The notes: generated by a model not told the origin, from the sequence alone. Counted from the stretch's first letter, positions 34,777-44,021 are shown. The stretch is DNA of 64,000 nucleotides from Neobacillus sp. Marseille-Q6967 (GCF_946151075.1 NZ_CAMGZB010000001.1:1788001-1852000); one strand, 5' to 3'. Made by a program: numbers and translations.

Positions 34777-35061
34777 ATGAAAAAACTATTAATCATGTGT
34801 GGAACCGGGATTGCAACCTCTACCGTCGTCGTAGGGAAAGTAAACACCTGGTTAAAGGAAAATGGATATGATCATAAAGTAAAAGTCTATCAATCTAAAA
34901 TCAGTGATGAATTAAGCCGAATTGATGAGTATGATATTATTATTTCCACAACACTTGTACCGGATAAATTAAAGGGGAAAGTTATTGATGGGATCCCTTT
35001 ATTAACAGGGATTAATGTAAATGCGATGTATGAACGATTGCGAACAGAAATTTTAGCTTAA
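34777..35061 (+). CDS. PTS galactitol-type IIB component
   Basis: This 94-residue protein begins with the P-loop-like MCGTGIATSTVVVGKV, in which Cys8 is the phosphorylation site, followed by a GatB-type Rossmann fold. It takes phosphate from IIA and transfers it to the sugar on IIC. AAAGGAG precedes the start, 15 bp after the IIC gene. A terminator follows at once. Confidence 0.88.
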   Translation: MKKLLIMCGTGIATSTVVVGKVNTWLKENGYDHKVKVYQSKISDELSRIDEYDIIISTTLVPDKLKGKVIDGIPLLTGINVNAMYERLRTEILA

Positions 35062-35068
35062 TATTTTG

Positions 35069-35100
35069 TGCCGGGAACCAGGGATTCCCGGCATTTATTT
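35069..35100 (+). terminator. Hairpin terminator between convergent units
   Basis: TGCCGGGAA and TTCCCGGCA pair around CCAGGGA and are followed by TTTATTTATTT, just after the IIB stop. Confidence 0.75.
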
Positions 35101-35147
35101 ATTTGAAATTCCGAATCAAATAAAGAATTTTTGTTAATTAGTAATTT

Positions 35148-35915
35148 TTAAATTATCGTATAACCGCCATCAATTGATATAACTGTTCCTGTTATAAATG
35201 AGGAGGCTTCAGATGCAAGTAAGATCACTGTTCCACCGAGTTCATGTGGTAATCCCACTCTTTTCATAGGTACTAAATCCAATACAAAAGAGAGTGGTCC
35301 ATCGTTTTCAAACATAGGCTTTGTCATGTCTGTTTCCATAAACCCTGGTGCAATGGCATTCACGCGAATATTATCCCCAACCCATTCCTGAGCAAGACTT
35401 TTCGTTAACATAACAACTGCACCCTTTGATGCATTATAAGCACTTTGTGAATAGGTTAGCGAAACAAGGCCGGCCATAGAAGCAATATTGATTATGGAGC
35501 CCCCACCGTTGTCTCTCATATTTGGATATACATATTTTGATACTAGAAACATGGCATTAACATTAATGTCAAATGTTCTTTTCCAATCCTCTAATGACAT
35601 GTTTTCCGTTTCAATTCTCTGGCAGATGCCTGCATTATTTACCAGAATACTAATATGTTTATATTTTTCTATGATAATTTTAATTGCATCAGAAACTTCT
35701 TTTTCATTCGTAATATCGGCTTTCAAGGCAAGATGTTCACCGTTTGCTGAAAGTTCCTTGATCGTCTGCTTTGCTTCTTCCTCGTCTACATCAACGATAA
35801 TCACATTTGCCCCTGCATCTGAAAGCGCCTTCGAAAGACTCTTTCCTAAACCCTTTGCTCCGCCAGTAACCAATGCATTTTTTCCAACTAGCTTGAAACT
35901 TTCAAGAAAGTCCAT
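35148..35915 (-). CDS. Short-chain dehydrogenase (second of pair)
   Basis: I place the start at ATG 35915 (MDFLESFKLVGKN), which has GATGGTGA upstream; ATG 35927 is the alternative. The 255-residue SDR has the cofactor motif TGGAKGLGKS, an acidic VDVD after strand 2 that favours NAD, NNAG, the catalytic Ser in IASMAG and YNASK, and the ending ITGTVISIDGGYTI. Such enzymes oxidise sugar alcohols to ketoses. It lies 18 bp after another SDR on the same strand. Confidence 0.85.
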   Translation of the reverse strand: MDFLESFKLVGKNALVTGGAKGLGKSLSKALSDAGANVIIVDVDEEEAKQTIKELSANGEHLALKADITNEKEVSDAIKIIIEKYKHISILVNNAGICQRIETENMSLEDWKRTFDINVNAMFLVSKYVYPNMRDNGGGSIINIASMAGLVSLTYSQSAYNASKGAVVMLTKSLAQEWVGDNIRVNAIAPGFMETDMTKPMFENDGPLSFVLDLVPMKRVGLPHELGGTVILLASEASSFITGTVISIDGGYTII

Positions 35916-35933
35916 AAATGTCACCATCCATTA

Positions 35934-36710
35934 TTAATGTAATTCTTTCCCACCGGCAATTGTATATGTAACTCCAGTAATGAAGTTTGCTTTATCACTT
36001 GAAAGAAAAGCGATTAATTCTGAAATTTCATTTGGTTCGGCCATTCTTCCAAGTGGAACAAAAGAAGTTAAGACCTTTTTATACTCCTCAGGTGTCATAC
36101 CTTCCACAGGACCTCTGTTGTCAAAGACATTTTGCATCATATCCGTATTGGTATAAGCGGGACAGACAGCGTTTACATTTATATTAAAAGGAGCTAATTC
36201 CAAGGCAAGAGTCTGAGAAATCATATTTACTGCTGCCTTTGAAGTACAGTATATTCCATTTGCGTACTCAGCTGTTTTTGAGGCAATTGAAGAGATGTTG
36301 ACGATTTTACCACTTTTTTGCTGAATCATTTGTTTTGCAACGGACTGACAGGTTAAAAATGTTCCCTTAGCATTTATGCCCATCACCTTATCCCACATAT
36401 CTTCCTCGGCTTCAACGAGTAATGAAGTTGAAATGATTCCTGCACAATTCACCAATATATCAATGCTTCCAAATTCTTCTACAGATTTTTGTACTGCTTG
36501 ATCAATTTGTAATTTATTTGTTACGTCAGTTTCACATATAATTGCTTTTCTTCCAAGTTCTTCAATTTCTGCTTTAGTTTTCTCTAAATCAGAATAGTTA
36601 AGATCGCAAGCCACAATATTTGCACCATATTTGGCTAGCAATAAAGCAGTTGTTTTTCCAATTCCTCTTCCAGCGCCAGTGATAAAAGCTACTTTTCCTT
36701 CAAAATTCAT
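35934..36710 (-). CDS. Short-chain dehydrogenase (first of pair)
   Basis: ATG 36710 (MNFEGKVAFITG) follows AGGGGGAGAA; the open frame extends to 36797 without a usable start signal. The 258-residue SDR carries TGAGRGIGKT, CDLN for NAD preference, NCAG, SSIASKTAEY and the catalytic YCTSK. It is related to sorbitol and xylitol dehydrogenases of the SDR class. Together with the second SDR and the divergent SorC, kinase and epimerase genes it outlines a polyol oxidation route. Confidence 0.87.
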   Translation of the reverse strand: MNFEGKVAFITGAGRGIGKTTALLLAKYGANIVACDLNYSDLEKTKAEIEELGRKAIICETDVTNKLQIDQAVQKSVEEFGSIDILVNCAGIISTSLLVEAEEDMWDKVMGINAKGTFLTCQSVAKQMIQQKSGKIVNISSIASKTAEYANGIYCTSKAAVNMISQTLALELAPFNINVNAVCPAYTNTDMMQNVFDNRGPVEGMTPEEYKKVLTSFVPLGRMAEPNEISELIAFLSSDKANFITGVTYTIAGGKELH

Positions 36711-37014
36711 GTTTTCTCCCCCTAAACATAAGTTTAAATAATTTTTAAATTTAAAATATATTGACAATTCTTGAAGCTTACCCTCATAATGACACATATA
36801 GAAAATAATTTCAATACGTTGAAAAAAATTTCACTATTTTTTCGCAAATAGTTCTTTTGTTGAAAATATTTCTATATTAAAAACCAAATGACATTGGAAT
36901 TTAGTTTTAATGGTGTAGACAGTCCTGTAAGCTGGTGATTATAATTTGTAAGCGGAGAAAAATTTCATATCTCTGCAAATAAATTCAAACTAATTTCTGA
37001 AAGAGTGAAACCTA
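36711..37014. promoter_or_regulatory. Divergent control region between SDR pair and SorC gene
   Basis: Towards the right, TAGACA (36916-36921) and TATAAT (36940-36945) are 18 bp apart, and a stronger TTGACA (36761) with CATAAT (36785) lies further upstream. An inverted repeat, TTTCAATACGTTGAAA (36809-36824), lies between the divergent genes and is a candidate site for the adjacent SorC protein. The region lacks the ACAAATGTTA motif found at the gut promoters. Confidence 0.55.
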
Positions 37015-37947
37015 ATGCAAAATAATTCTGAGTTAATCACGAAAGTTGCTTACATGTACTATATCGATAACTTACCTCAAAGTAAGATCGCCAGCTTACT
37101 AGGGATTTCGAATTCTACTGTATCAAGACTGCTCCAATCAGCAAGGGACCGAGGGATAGTAAAAATTGAAATTCAAAACACAAATATAAGGTGCTATTCC
37201 TTAGAGAAAAAATTAATAGATAAGTTTCATATTGAGGAAGCCATCGTTGTTCCGTCCTATTCTGTAAGAGAAGAGAATATTTTAAGAGATTTAGGCGAGG
37301 CAGGTGTGAACTATCTTAAACAAAATATTAAACCAGAAATGACGATTGCTTTTTCTATGGGAAAAACATTAAGTGTTGTTGCAGACTGTTTAGAGGTAGA
37401 AGAGAAGGTCGACTGTAATATTGTTCCGATAACCGGGGGATTAGGACAAGTACGTTCGGAGTTACATTCAAATGACATTTGCAGAAGAATCGCAGATAAG
37501 TTTGGTGGTACCGCTTATCCGTTATATGCACCTGCCATCTTGGCAACTGAAGATTTGAAGAATGGAATTATTAAGGATCCGATGATACAAAAGGTTTTCC
37601 AAATGGGACTTAATGCAGATATAACCGTAGTGGGAGTTGGTAATGTATCGGACTCTACATTTAACGAATTGGAATTAATCAGTAAGGAAGAGTCGAAGGA
37701 AATGGAAAGGCATGGTGTTATTGGAGACATAGGCTCCTGGTTCTTTGATCAAAATGGAAACATCTTAGACCTGGATATTCACAGAAGAGTAGTTGGCCCT
37801 GACTTTAAAAAACTCAGTGAGAACTCAAAGGTTGTTTTAATTGCGGGTACCGAGGAAAAGAGGGAAGTAATAAAAGCAGCATTAAAGGGCAAATGGGTAG
37901 ATGTATTAATTACTTGTGAAAATGCTGCCGAGTATTTATTAGATTAA
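37015..37947 (+). CDS. SorC-family regulator (second of three)
   Basis: This 310-residue protein has an N-terminal HTH (YYIDNLPQSKIASLLGISNSTVSRLL) and a SorC-type effector domain with AFSMGKTLSVVAD, a VVGVGNVSDSTF segment and the end WVDVLITCENAAEYLLD. It is transcribed divergently from two SDR genes and directly ahead of the FGGY kinase gene, so it most likely responds to a phosphorylated product of this pathway. The ribosome binding site (AAAGAGTGAAA) is weak. Confidence 0.83.
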   Translation: MQNNSELITKVAYMYYIDNLPQSKIASLLGISNSTVSRLLQSARDRGIVKIEIQNTNIRCYSLEKKLIDKFHIEEAIVVPSYSVREENILRDLGEAGVNYLKQNIKPEMTIAFSMGKTLSVVADCLEVEEKVDCNIVPITGGLGQVRSELHSNDICRRIADKFGGTAYPLYAPAILATEDLKNGIIKDPMIQKVFQMGLNADITVVGVGNVSDSTFNELELISKEESKEMERHGVIGDIGSWFFDQNGNILDLDIHRRVVGPDFKKLSENSKVVLIAGTEEKREVIKAALKGKWVDVLITCENAAEYLLD

Positions 37948-37973
37948 TATTTGATATTAATCTTCATTGTAAA

Positions 37974-37987
37974 TGTAAGCGATGTCA
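37974..37987. promoter_or_regulatory. cre-like box before the FGGY kinase
   Basis: TGTAAGCGATGTCA matches the CcpA cre consensus at 12 of 14 positions and lies in the short gap between the SorC and kinase genes. A further cre-like word, TGCAAGCGCTTTAC, is inside the kinase gene near 39018. Confidence 0.5.
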
Positions 37988-38004
37988 AAAGAGGAGGGGT
38001 TTGT

Positions 38005-39549
38005 GTGTTGGATAAAGTTGTAATGGGAATTGATGCCGGAACCGGGGGAGTAAGAGTTGGTTTTTTTGATCTACACGGGAATGAAATAACATTTGCTTCA
38101 ACAGACTATCAAACCTATCACCCGCATCCAGGCTGGGCAGAACAGGATCCTGCAGATTGGTGGAATGCTTTAGTAAAAAGTACAAGGAAAGCCCTTTCAA
38201 ACTCAGGTATTGATAAAAAACAAATAATAGGTATTAGTTTTGATGCAACGTGCTGCAGCGTGATTGCCTGCATGAATGATGGAACACCTGTAAGAAATCC
38301 GCTCATTTGGATGGATATCAGGGCTGCCAAACAAGCTAAATCCATCGCTGAAACAAAACATCCTATTTTAAAAATGAGTGGTTATGATACAGTTTCTGCG
38401 GAATGGATGCCTTGTAAAGCGTTATGGTTAAAGCAGAATGAGCCGGAAAACTACAAAAAAGCAGAAAAAATTGTTGAGTTTGTAGACTGGTATACCTATA
38501 TGCTGACAGGGCGCTGGACGGCCAGCACATGTAATGCCACTACAAGATGGTACTACAATCGTGATGAAGGCGGCTGGTCCTATGATTTTTATCAAACAAT
38601 TGGTTTAGGTGACATTTTCGAGAAGTTTCCAGAAGACGTGCTTGATTTGGGTACATATGTTGGAGGATTAACCAAAGCAGCTGCTGATGAACTTGGGTTA
38701 GAACCTGGAACTCCGGTTGGGCAGGGTGGAGCAGATGCATTTGTCGGGTTAATCGGATTAGGCGTAGTCGAATCAGGGAAATTAGGTTTGATTACCGGCT
38801 CTTCTCATTTGCTAATGGGACTCACCGAACACAATTTTAATGGTAAAGGGATTTTCGGAGCATTTCCTGATGCAGTCATTAAAAATCTGAAAATGGTTGA
38901 GGGTGGCCAAATATCTACGGGTTCAATCATTACTTGGTTCATCAATAATTTTTGTCAAGATCTTTTAAAGGAAAGCCAGGAAATAGGTAAGAATGTTTTC
39001 GATTTCTTAACCCCTAATGCAAGCGCTTTACCACCGGGTTCTGATGGATTACTTATTTTAGATTATTGGCAAGGCAACAGAACTCCATATGTTGACCCGG
39101 ATGTCAGGGGGCTTATGTATGGATTTTCCCTTAATCACCGGAGAGAACATATTTTTCGTGCCATTATGGAAGGAATCGCCTATGGAACTGATTTAGTTAT
39201 TAATAGTTTTAAGGAAAATGGCTTCGAAGCTAAAGAATTATATGTTGCTGGAGGAGCTGCAAATAGTGATTTGTTTTTACAAATCCATTCTGATGTCAGC
39301 AATCTGCCGATTTTTGTCCCAGAAGTAACACAGGCCCCAAGTTTAGGCTCTGCCATTCTAGCCGGAGTTGCTGCAGAGGCATATTCAAGTATACAAGAGG
39401 CTGCTGCAAACATGGTTCATTATAAAAAGAAGATTGAGCCTAATTATGAAAATCATCTTAAATATAAACATATTGCTCAAAAATACAGAGAAGCCTATCC
39501 TCTATTTCATCAGTGGATGAAAGGGATCACAGAGACAGTCGAGGTTTAA
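38005..39549 (+). CDS. FGGY-family carbohydrate kinase
   Basis: GTG 38005 lies 7 bp after AGGAGG; the frame upstream has no other site. The 514-residue kinase begins with GIDAGTGGVRVGFFD (phosphate 1), has ISFDATCCSV, IWMDIRAAKQA and GQGGADAFVG, and closes with the YVAGGAANSDLFLQIHSDV adenosine motif. The layout is that of pentulose and polyol kinases near ribulokinase and xylulokinase; AI-2 kinase LsrK is a more distant possibility. It would phosphorylate the ketose made by the SDRs or a sugar brought in by the ABC importer encoded downstream. Confidence 0.83.
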   Translation: MLDKVVMGIDAGTGGVRVGFFDLHGNEITFASTDYQTYHPHPGWAEQDPADWWNALVKSTRKALSNSGIDKKQIIGISFDATCCSVIACMNDGTPVRNPLIWMDIRAAKQAKSIAETKHPILKMSGYDTVSAEWMPCKALWLKQNEPENYKKAEKIVEFVDWYTYMLTGRWTASTCNATTRWYYNRDEGGWSYDFYQTIGLGDIFEKFPEDVLDLGTYVGGLTKAAADELGLEPGTPVGQGGADAFVGLIGLGVVESGKLGLITGSSHLLMGLTEHNFNGKGIFGAFPDAVIKNLKMVEGGQISTGSIITWFINNFCQDLLKESQEIGKNVFDFLTPNASALPPGSDGLLILDYWQGNRTPYVDPDVRGLMYGFSLNHRREHIFRAIMEGIAYGTDLVINSFKENGFEAKELYVAGGAANSDLFLQIHSDVSNLPIFVPEVTQAPSLGSAILAGVAAEAYSSIQEAAANMVHYKKKIEPNYENHLKYKHIAQKYREAYPLFHQWMKGITETVEV

Positions 39550-39566
39550 TTAAAGGAGGTGAATAA

Positions 39567-40247
39567 ATGACATTAATATCGGCTTCAATTTTAGACGGGA
39601 ATCATATGAACCTATTAAATGATGTTTTAGAAATTCAGAAAGGGGGTGGGGATTCCATTCATGTAGATATCATGGATGGTCACTATGTAAAAAATTTGAC
39701 GTTTGGACCAAAAACAGTCGAACATCTCCGGAAAACTACTGATTTACCTATTGATGTTCATTTTGAGATGTATAAACAAGAAGATTTCATTGATCTTTTT
39801 ATTGATGCGGGTGCAAATATGATCACGCTTCAATTAGAAAGCTGCCTTCACCCGCTCCGGGCAATTGAAAAAATAAAGAGAAGAGGCTGCTCCGTGTCAT
39901 TAGCTATTGCACCCATGACCGGTTTGGATTCTGTAAAGCATTTTATCCATGAAATTGACCAAATTAATTTAATGTCTGTTGAGCCAGGATTTGGTGGCCA
40001 AAGGTTTCGTGAGGAAGTTTATAAAAAGATTGAATTTATCAAAGATATTATCGAAAAAGAGAAACTCCAAACCGTAATTTCAGTCGACGGTGGTGTCAAT
40101 GAAACCAATATGGCCAAGCTGATTGACTTAGGGGTAGGAAACCTAATTATTGGGAGCAGGATATTTAAAAATCAGGAAGTGGAGAAGAATCTTCAGTATT
40201 TAAGAAATGTAATATCAAATAACACTTTCAGGGGGGAAAAAGTATGA
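39567..40247 (+). CDS. Ribulose-phosphate 3-epimerase-family protein
   Basis: This 226-residue TIM barrel has the Rpe signatures: SASILDGN, HVDIMDGHYVKNLTFGP with metal ligands His and Asp, VHFEM, MSVEPGFGGQRF, and SVDGGVN. The usual VHLMI is VHFEM here, which suggests a specialised ketose-phosphate substrate, as in the allulose-6-phosphate epimerase AlsE, rather than the housekeeping enzyme. AAAGGAGGTG precedes the ATG. It follows the kinase by 17 bp and overlaps the binding-protein gene by 4 bp. Confidence 0.82.
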   Translation: MTLISASILDGNHMNLLNDVLEIQKGGGDSIHVDIMDGHYVKNLTFGPKTVEHLRKTTDLPIDVHFEMYKQEDFIDLFIDAGANMITLQLESCLHPLRAIEKIKRRGCSVSLAIAPMTGLDSVKHFIHEIDQINLMSVEPGFGGQRFREEVYKKIEFIKDIIEKEKLQTVISVDGGVNETNMAKLIDLGVGNLIIGSRIFKNQEVEKNLQYLRNVISNNTFRGEKV

Positions 40248-41329
40248 AAAGAAAAACGAAAAAATTATGGGCTGGATTAATATTTATCCTAACACTCTTG
40301 TTTATTGCAGGCTGTACAGCAGATACATCACAACCTACTAACTCAGAATCCACAAACAACTCCAAAGAAAATACACCCACAGAAGAAAACACTGCAAGTA
40401 TAGGTTCCGGAAAAGAAGAATTAGAAATTGCCTGGGTTCATATGAATTCAGCTGCACAATCAGAACAAAGAGCTAAAAAAGGGTTTGAAGACTATTTAAA
40501 GGATAAGGGCTACAAATGGAATTTAAATGTTGTAGACAGCAAAGGATCTGGTCAAAACTTAGCATCAAATATAGAGGATGCCATTCAGCGAAAAGTTGAT
40601 GCCATCATTATCTCTATGGCTGATCTTCGAGCTGCAAAAGCTTCAATAGAAGAGGCTAAAAAAGCTGGGATACCCATTTTTTCAGTTGACTCCGGCTGGA
40701 CGGATGGAATTTTAGTCGATGTGACAAGTAATAACTTTGTAATGTCATCGAAGGTTTCAAGTTATTTGGTTGATAGATTAGGTGGAGAAGGTAAAATTGT
40801 TGCATTTAAAATGGCTGAACACCATGGAGTACGTAAAAGAGGCGAAGTATTAGATGTTATTGTAAAAGAGAACCCTGGTATTGAAGTGCTTGAGGAACAT
40901 AATATTGATTACACAAATTTTTATGAAGATACATTGAAGACTATGGAAGATTATATTGCAAGATATGGTGACGAAATCGATGCTGTTTGGGCTGGCTGGG
41001 ACGAACCGGCAATGGCTGCAGCATCCGCTATTCAAGCGGCAGGTATGGATAAGGATAAAATATTTGTTGTAGGGATTGACGGTCATCCGCCAGCAATTGA
41101 GGAAATGAAAAATGGTTCTCCAATTGTTGCATCTGTAGCGCAGGGGTTTGAAACGATGGGTGAAAAGATTGGAGGATACATCTATAGCATATTAACAGAA
41201 GGAAAACCCGTTAATGAAGTAATAAATTCAACAACAGTATATGTAGATACACCATTAATTACTGATAAAAACCCTCCTAAAGATGGAGTAGCACCATATA
41301 AAGCTGAAGACTTCTATAGCTCTAATTAA
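40244..41329 (+). CDS. Sugar ABC transporter solute-binding lipoprotein (RbsB type)
   Basis: This 361-residue protein has a lipoprotein signal ending in LLFIAGC (Cys24), a Ser/Thr/Asn-rich linker and a type I periplasmic-binding fold (about 60-350) with ISMADLRAAKASIEEAKKAGIP, VDSGWTDG and VVGIDGHPPAIEEM. It captures a monosaccharide or polyol for the ABC system encoded next. The ATG overlaps the epimerase stop, so the enzymes and transporter are one operon. Confidence 0.88.
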   Translation: MKRKTKKLWAGLIFILTLLFIAGCTADTSQPTNSESTNNSKENTPTEENTASIGSGKEELEIAWVHMNSAAQSEQRAKKGFEDYLKDKGYKWNLNVVDSKGSGQNLASNIEDAIQRKVDAIIISMADLRAAKASIEEAKKAGIPIFSVDSGWTDGILVDVTSNNFVMSSKVSSYLVDRLGGEGKIVAFKMAEHHGVRKRGEVLDVIVKENPGIEVLEEHNIDYTNFYEDTLKTMEDYIARYGDEIDAVWAGWDEPAMAAASAIQAAGMDKDKIFVVGIDGHPPAIEEMKNGSPIVASVAQGFETMGEKIGGYIYSILTEGKPVNEVINSTTVYVDTPLITDKNPPKDGVAPYKAEDFYSSN

Positions 41330-41393
41330 ATTTACGAAGGGGGATAATTTTTACTTGAGATTATCTCCCTTTTAAGAAAGTGAGGTTCGGAAT

Positions 41394-42887
41394 TTGGAAG
41401 ATATATTGTCTGTTCAAGGGGTAAATAAACATTTCGCCAAAGTAAAAGCATTAGATAATATCCAGTTCAACCTTAAAAGGGGAGAGATCCATGCCCTGGT
41501 CGGTCATAATGGTGCGGGTAAATCTACCTTTGTAAAAGTTTTAACAGGTACATATATACCCGATGGAGGCACCATTAAATTAGAAAATAAGGAAGTAGTA
41601 TTCCGCGGTACGCAGGATGCTATTAATCAAGGAATTGGTATCGTAACCCAGGAGGGAAGTTTAATACCCAGTTTTAATGCGATTGAAAATATTTTCCTCG
41701 GGCAAGAAGAAACCAGGGGCGGATTTATTAATAGAAGGAAACTAGTTAGCAAAGCTAAATCTCTTATGAAAACATTAGGAATTGAGCTTGATTTGTATAA
41801 ACAAGTCAAAGATTTAAATCCCGCACAAAGGAAACTAATTGAAGTTTTAAAAATACTCAATATTAATCCTAAAATATTAATCTTGGATGAACCGACAGCC
41901 GCTTTGTCAGAAAATGAGAGAGTAAAACTGTTCTCGGTAATGAGGAAACTTAAAAATGATGGTATTTCGATCATTTTCATTACCCATTATTTAGATGAAG
42001 TATTTGAGATGTCGGACCGAATTACAGTTTTAAGAAACGGTACACATGCCGGTACAAGATTTACAGAAAAATCATCAAATGATGAGATTGTAAAGCTGAT
42101 GATTGATAAAGACCATCATAGTGAGTATCCAGATAAGAATCACGAGTTAGGATCCGTACTTTTCGAGGTAAAAAATGTTTCCGACGGACTTAAAATTACA
42201 GATGCAAATCTTTCTATACGGAGGGGAGAGATCGTAGGTGTTTTTGGAACTGTTGGATCTGGAAGAACAGAACTAGCTGAATGTATTTTTGGTGCAAGAG
42301 ATAGGAAAAGCGGCAGCCTCATATTAGATGGGAACGAACTTAAAAACAGAAAATCTGTTCCTAAATCTATTGAAAATGGTTTAGTTTTGATTCCTGATGA
42401 TCGATTGAAAAAAAGCCTGATTCTTGATGACCCTGTTAAATATAATCTAACATTGCCTTTTTTAGGCGAAATATCTCCACTTTCTTGGATTCAGTTTAAA
42501 TCGGAAGAAAAGAAATCCCAAAGCATTGTAAAGGAACTTAATATTAAGACCCCGACAATAAATGAAAAAGTAAAAAATTTAAGCGGGGGCAATAAGCAAA
42601 AAGTTTCCTTCGGCAAATGGATGCTTTCAAAAGATAAAAAACCGAAAGTCTTTATTTTTGATGAACCAACTGAAGGCGTTGATGTTGGTGCCAGAGCTGA
42701 AATGTACAAAATTATGGTAGATTTAGCGAGTGAAGGGGCAGGAATTTTGTTAATATCCTCAGATATATCGGAAATAAAAGGTTTATCTGACCGGATCTAT
42801 ATTATGAAAGAAGGCTCCATTGTTGATGAGGTCCAAAATGTTGATATCACAAATGAAAGACTGATTCAAAGTTCATTAGGTGTATAA
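41394..42887 (+). CDS. Sugar ABC transporter ATP-binding protein (RbsA type)
   Basis: The start is TTG 41394, with GTGAGG upstream. The 497-residue protein has two fused nucleotide-binding domains: the first with Walker A GHNGAGKST and Walker B ILDEPTAAL, the second with the diverged GTVGSGRTE loop, a LSGGNKQK signature and FDEPTEGVD. The tandem domain layout is that of RbsA/MglA/XylG. It powers import through the permease encoded next. The first-domain signature, LNPAQRKLIEVLK, is diverged, as is common in this family. Confidence 0.9.
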   Translation: MEDILSVQGVNKHFAKVKALDNIQFNLKRGEIHALVGHNGAGKSTFVKVLTGTYIPDGGTIKLENKEVVFRGTQDAINQGIGIVTQEGSLIPSFNAIENIFLGQEETRGGFINRRKLVSKAKSLMKTLGIELDLYKQVKDLNPAQRKLIEVLKILNINPKILILDEPTAALSENERVKLFSVMRKLKNDGISIIFITHYLDEVFEMSDRITVLRNGTHAGTRFTEKSSNDEIVKLMIDKDHHSEYPDKNHELGSVLFEVKNVSDGLKITDANLSIRRGEIVGVFGTVGSGRTELAECIFGARDRKSGSLILDGNELKNRKSVPKSIENGLVLIPDDRLKKSLILDDPVKYNLTLPFLGEISPLSWIQFKSEEKKSQSIVKELNIKTPTINEKVKNLSGGNKQKVSFGKWMLSKDKKPKVFIFDEPTEGVDVGARAEMYKIMVDLASEGAGILLISSDISEIKGLSDRIYIMKEGSIVDEVQNVDITNERLIQSSLGV

Positions 42888-42914
42888 GTGAATGAAGCAA
42901 AGGGAGGGAATGAA

Positions 42915-43901
42915 ATGGAAAATTTATCATTGGCAAGGAATGACAGAAAAGCAATAGATACGGGTTACCTAATATCAAATTATGCAACCATTGCAACGCT
43001 GGTTTTATTGTTTATTGTATTTGCGATTTTTGTTGATAAATTTTTTGAGGTAAGTAACATAATAAATATCGCCCAACAGGTATCAACTTTAGCCATTGTT
43101 GCTTTTGGTCTAACCATTACGATGGCGGCGGGTGATTTTGATTTATCTGTTGGCAGTATTGCCAGCTTGTCGGGTGTAGTAGTTACGGGATTATTAGCCG
43201 GCGGAATGGGGATGTTTACAAGTATTATATTGGCACTTGCTGTTGGAGCTTTAATTGGATTATTAAATGGAATTATCTCAACTAAAGTTGGAATTCCTTC
43301 TATGATTGTTACCCTTGGCTTATCTTCTGTTGCGATTGGTGTAAATTTTATGTATACAGAAGGAAGGGCGGTTTACGGGGGATTACCAACCTCTTTTACT
43401 GCACTTGGTAGAGGGGCATTATTTGGAATTCCATCACCAATTTTAATTATGTTGATCCTTGGTCTAGTCGTCTATATTTTACTTAACTATACCAAATTAG
43501 GGAGATATATATATGCTACTGGCGGGAATGCTACAGCTGCTAAACTATCCGGTATAAAAACATTAAAATATAGAACAATAGGTTTAATGTTTAGTGGAAT
43601 AGGTGCAGGAATTGCAGGAGTCGTTTTGGCAGCAAGATTAGGAAGCGGGCAGCCGACTGCAGGATCTTCATTTCTTCTCGATGGGCTAGCTGCTGTATTT
43701 ATTGGGATGACTACCATAAGGGTAGGACAGCCCAATATCATCGGTACATTTGTTGGTGTACTTTTAATCGGGCTTTTAAATAATGGTTTAAATCTCTTAG
43801 GTTTACCATTTTATATTCAGGACATAGCCAAAGGATTAATTATGGTAATAGCAGTAGCATTTGCAGCAAGTAAAAATGAACTTAAATTTTTCTCTTCATG
43901 A
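42915..43901 (+). CDS. Sugar ABC transporter permease (RbsC type)
   Basis: ATG 42915 is chosen because AAAGGGAGGG lies at good spacing; the frame opens with a GTG at 42888, right after the ATPase stop. The 328-residue protein has eight to ten membrane helices and the BPD_transp_2 signatures FGLTITMAAGDFDLSVGSIA and YATGGNATAAKLSGI. It forms the channel of the importer. It is the last gene of the operon that starts at the kinase or at the SorC gene. Confidence 0.9.
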   Translation: MENLSLARNDRKAIDTGYLISNYATIATLVLLFIVFAIFVDKFFEVSNIINIAQQVSTLAIVAFGLTITMAAGDFDLSVGSIASLSGVVVTGLLAGGMGMFTSIILALAVGALIGLLNGIISTKVGIPSMIVTLGLSSVAIGVNFMYTEGRAVYGGLPTSFTALGRGALFGIPSPILIMLILGLVVYILLNYTKLGRYIYATGGNATAAKLSGIKTLKYRTIGLMFSGIGAGIAGVVLAARLGSGQPTAGSSFLLDGLAAVFIGMTTIRVGQPNIIGTFVGVLLIGLLNNGLNLLGLPFYIQDIAKGLIMVIAVAFAASKNELKFFSS

Positions 43902-43916
43902 TTGCAAAACAATTAT

Positions 43917-43956
43917 AACCCGAATAAATGTAAACACATTTATTCGGGTTATTTTA
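43917..43956 (+). terminator. Intrinsic terminator of the ABC importer operon
   Basis: AACCCGAATAAATGT pairs with ACATTTATTCGGGTT and a T-rich tail follows, 15 bp past the permease stop. Confidence 0.9.
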
Positions 43957-44021
43957 ATTTTAGTATGTGGACTGAGACAAAAAGTGATTTTGGAAAAATT
44001 ATGGTGTAAAATGTTCTTATA

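Noticed and set aside
36711..36797. N-terminal extension of the first SDR
   Set aside because: The Rossmann strand begins directly after ATG 36710, which has AGGGGGAG; the upstream part is promoter-like.
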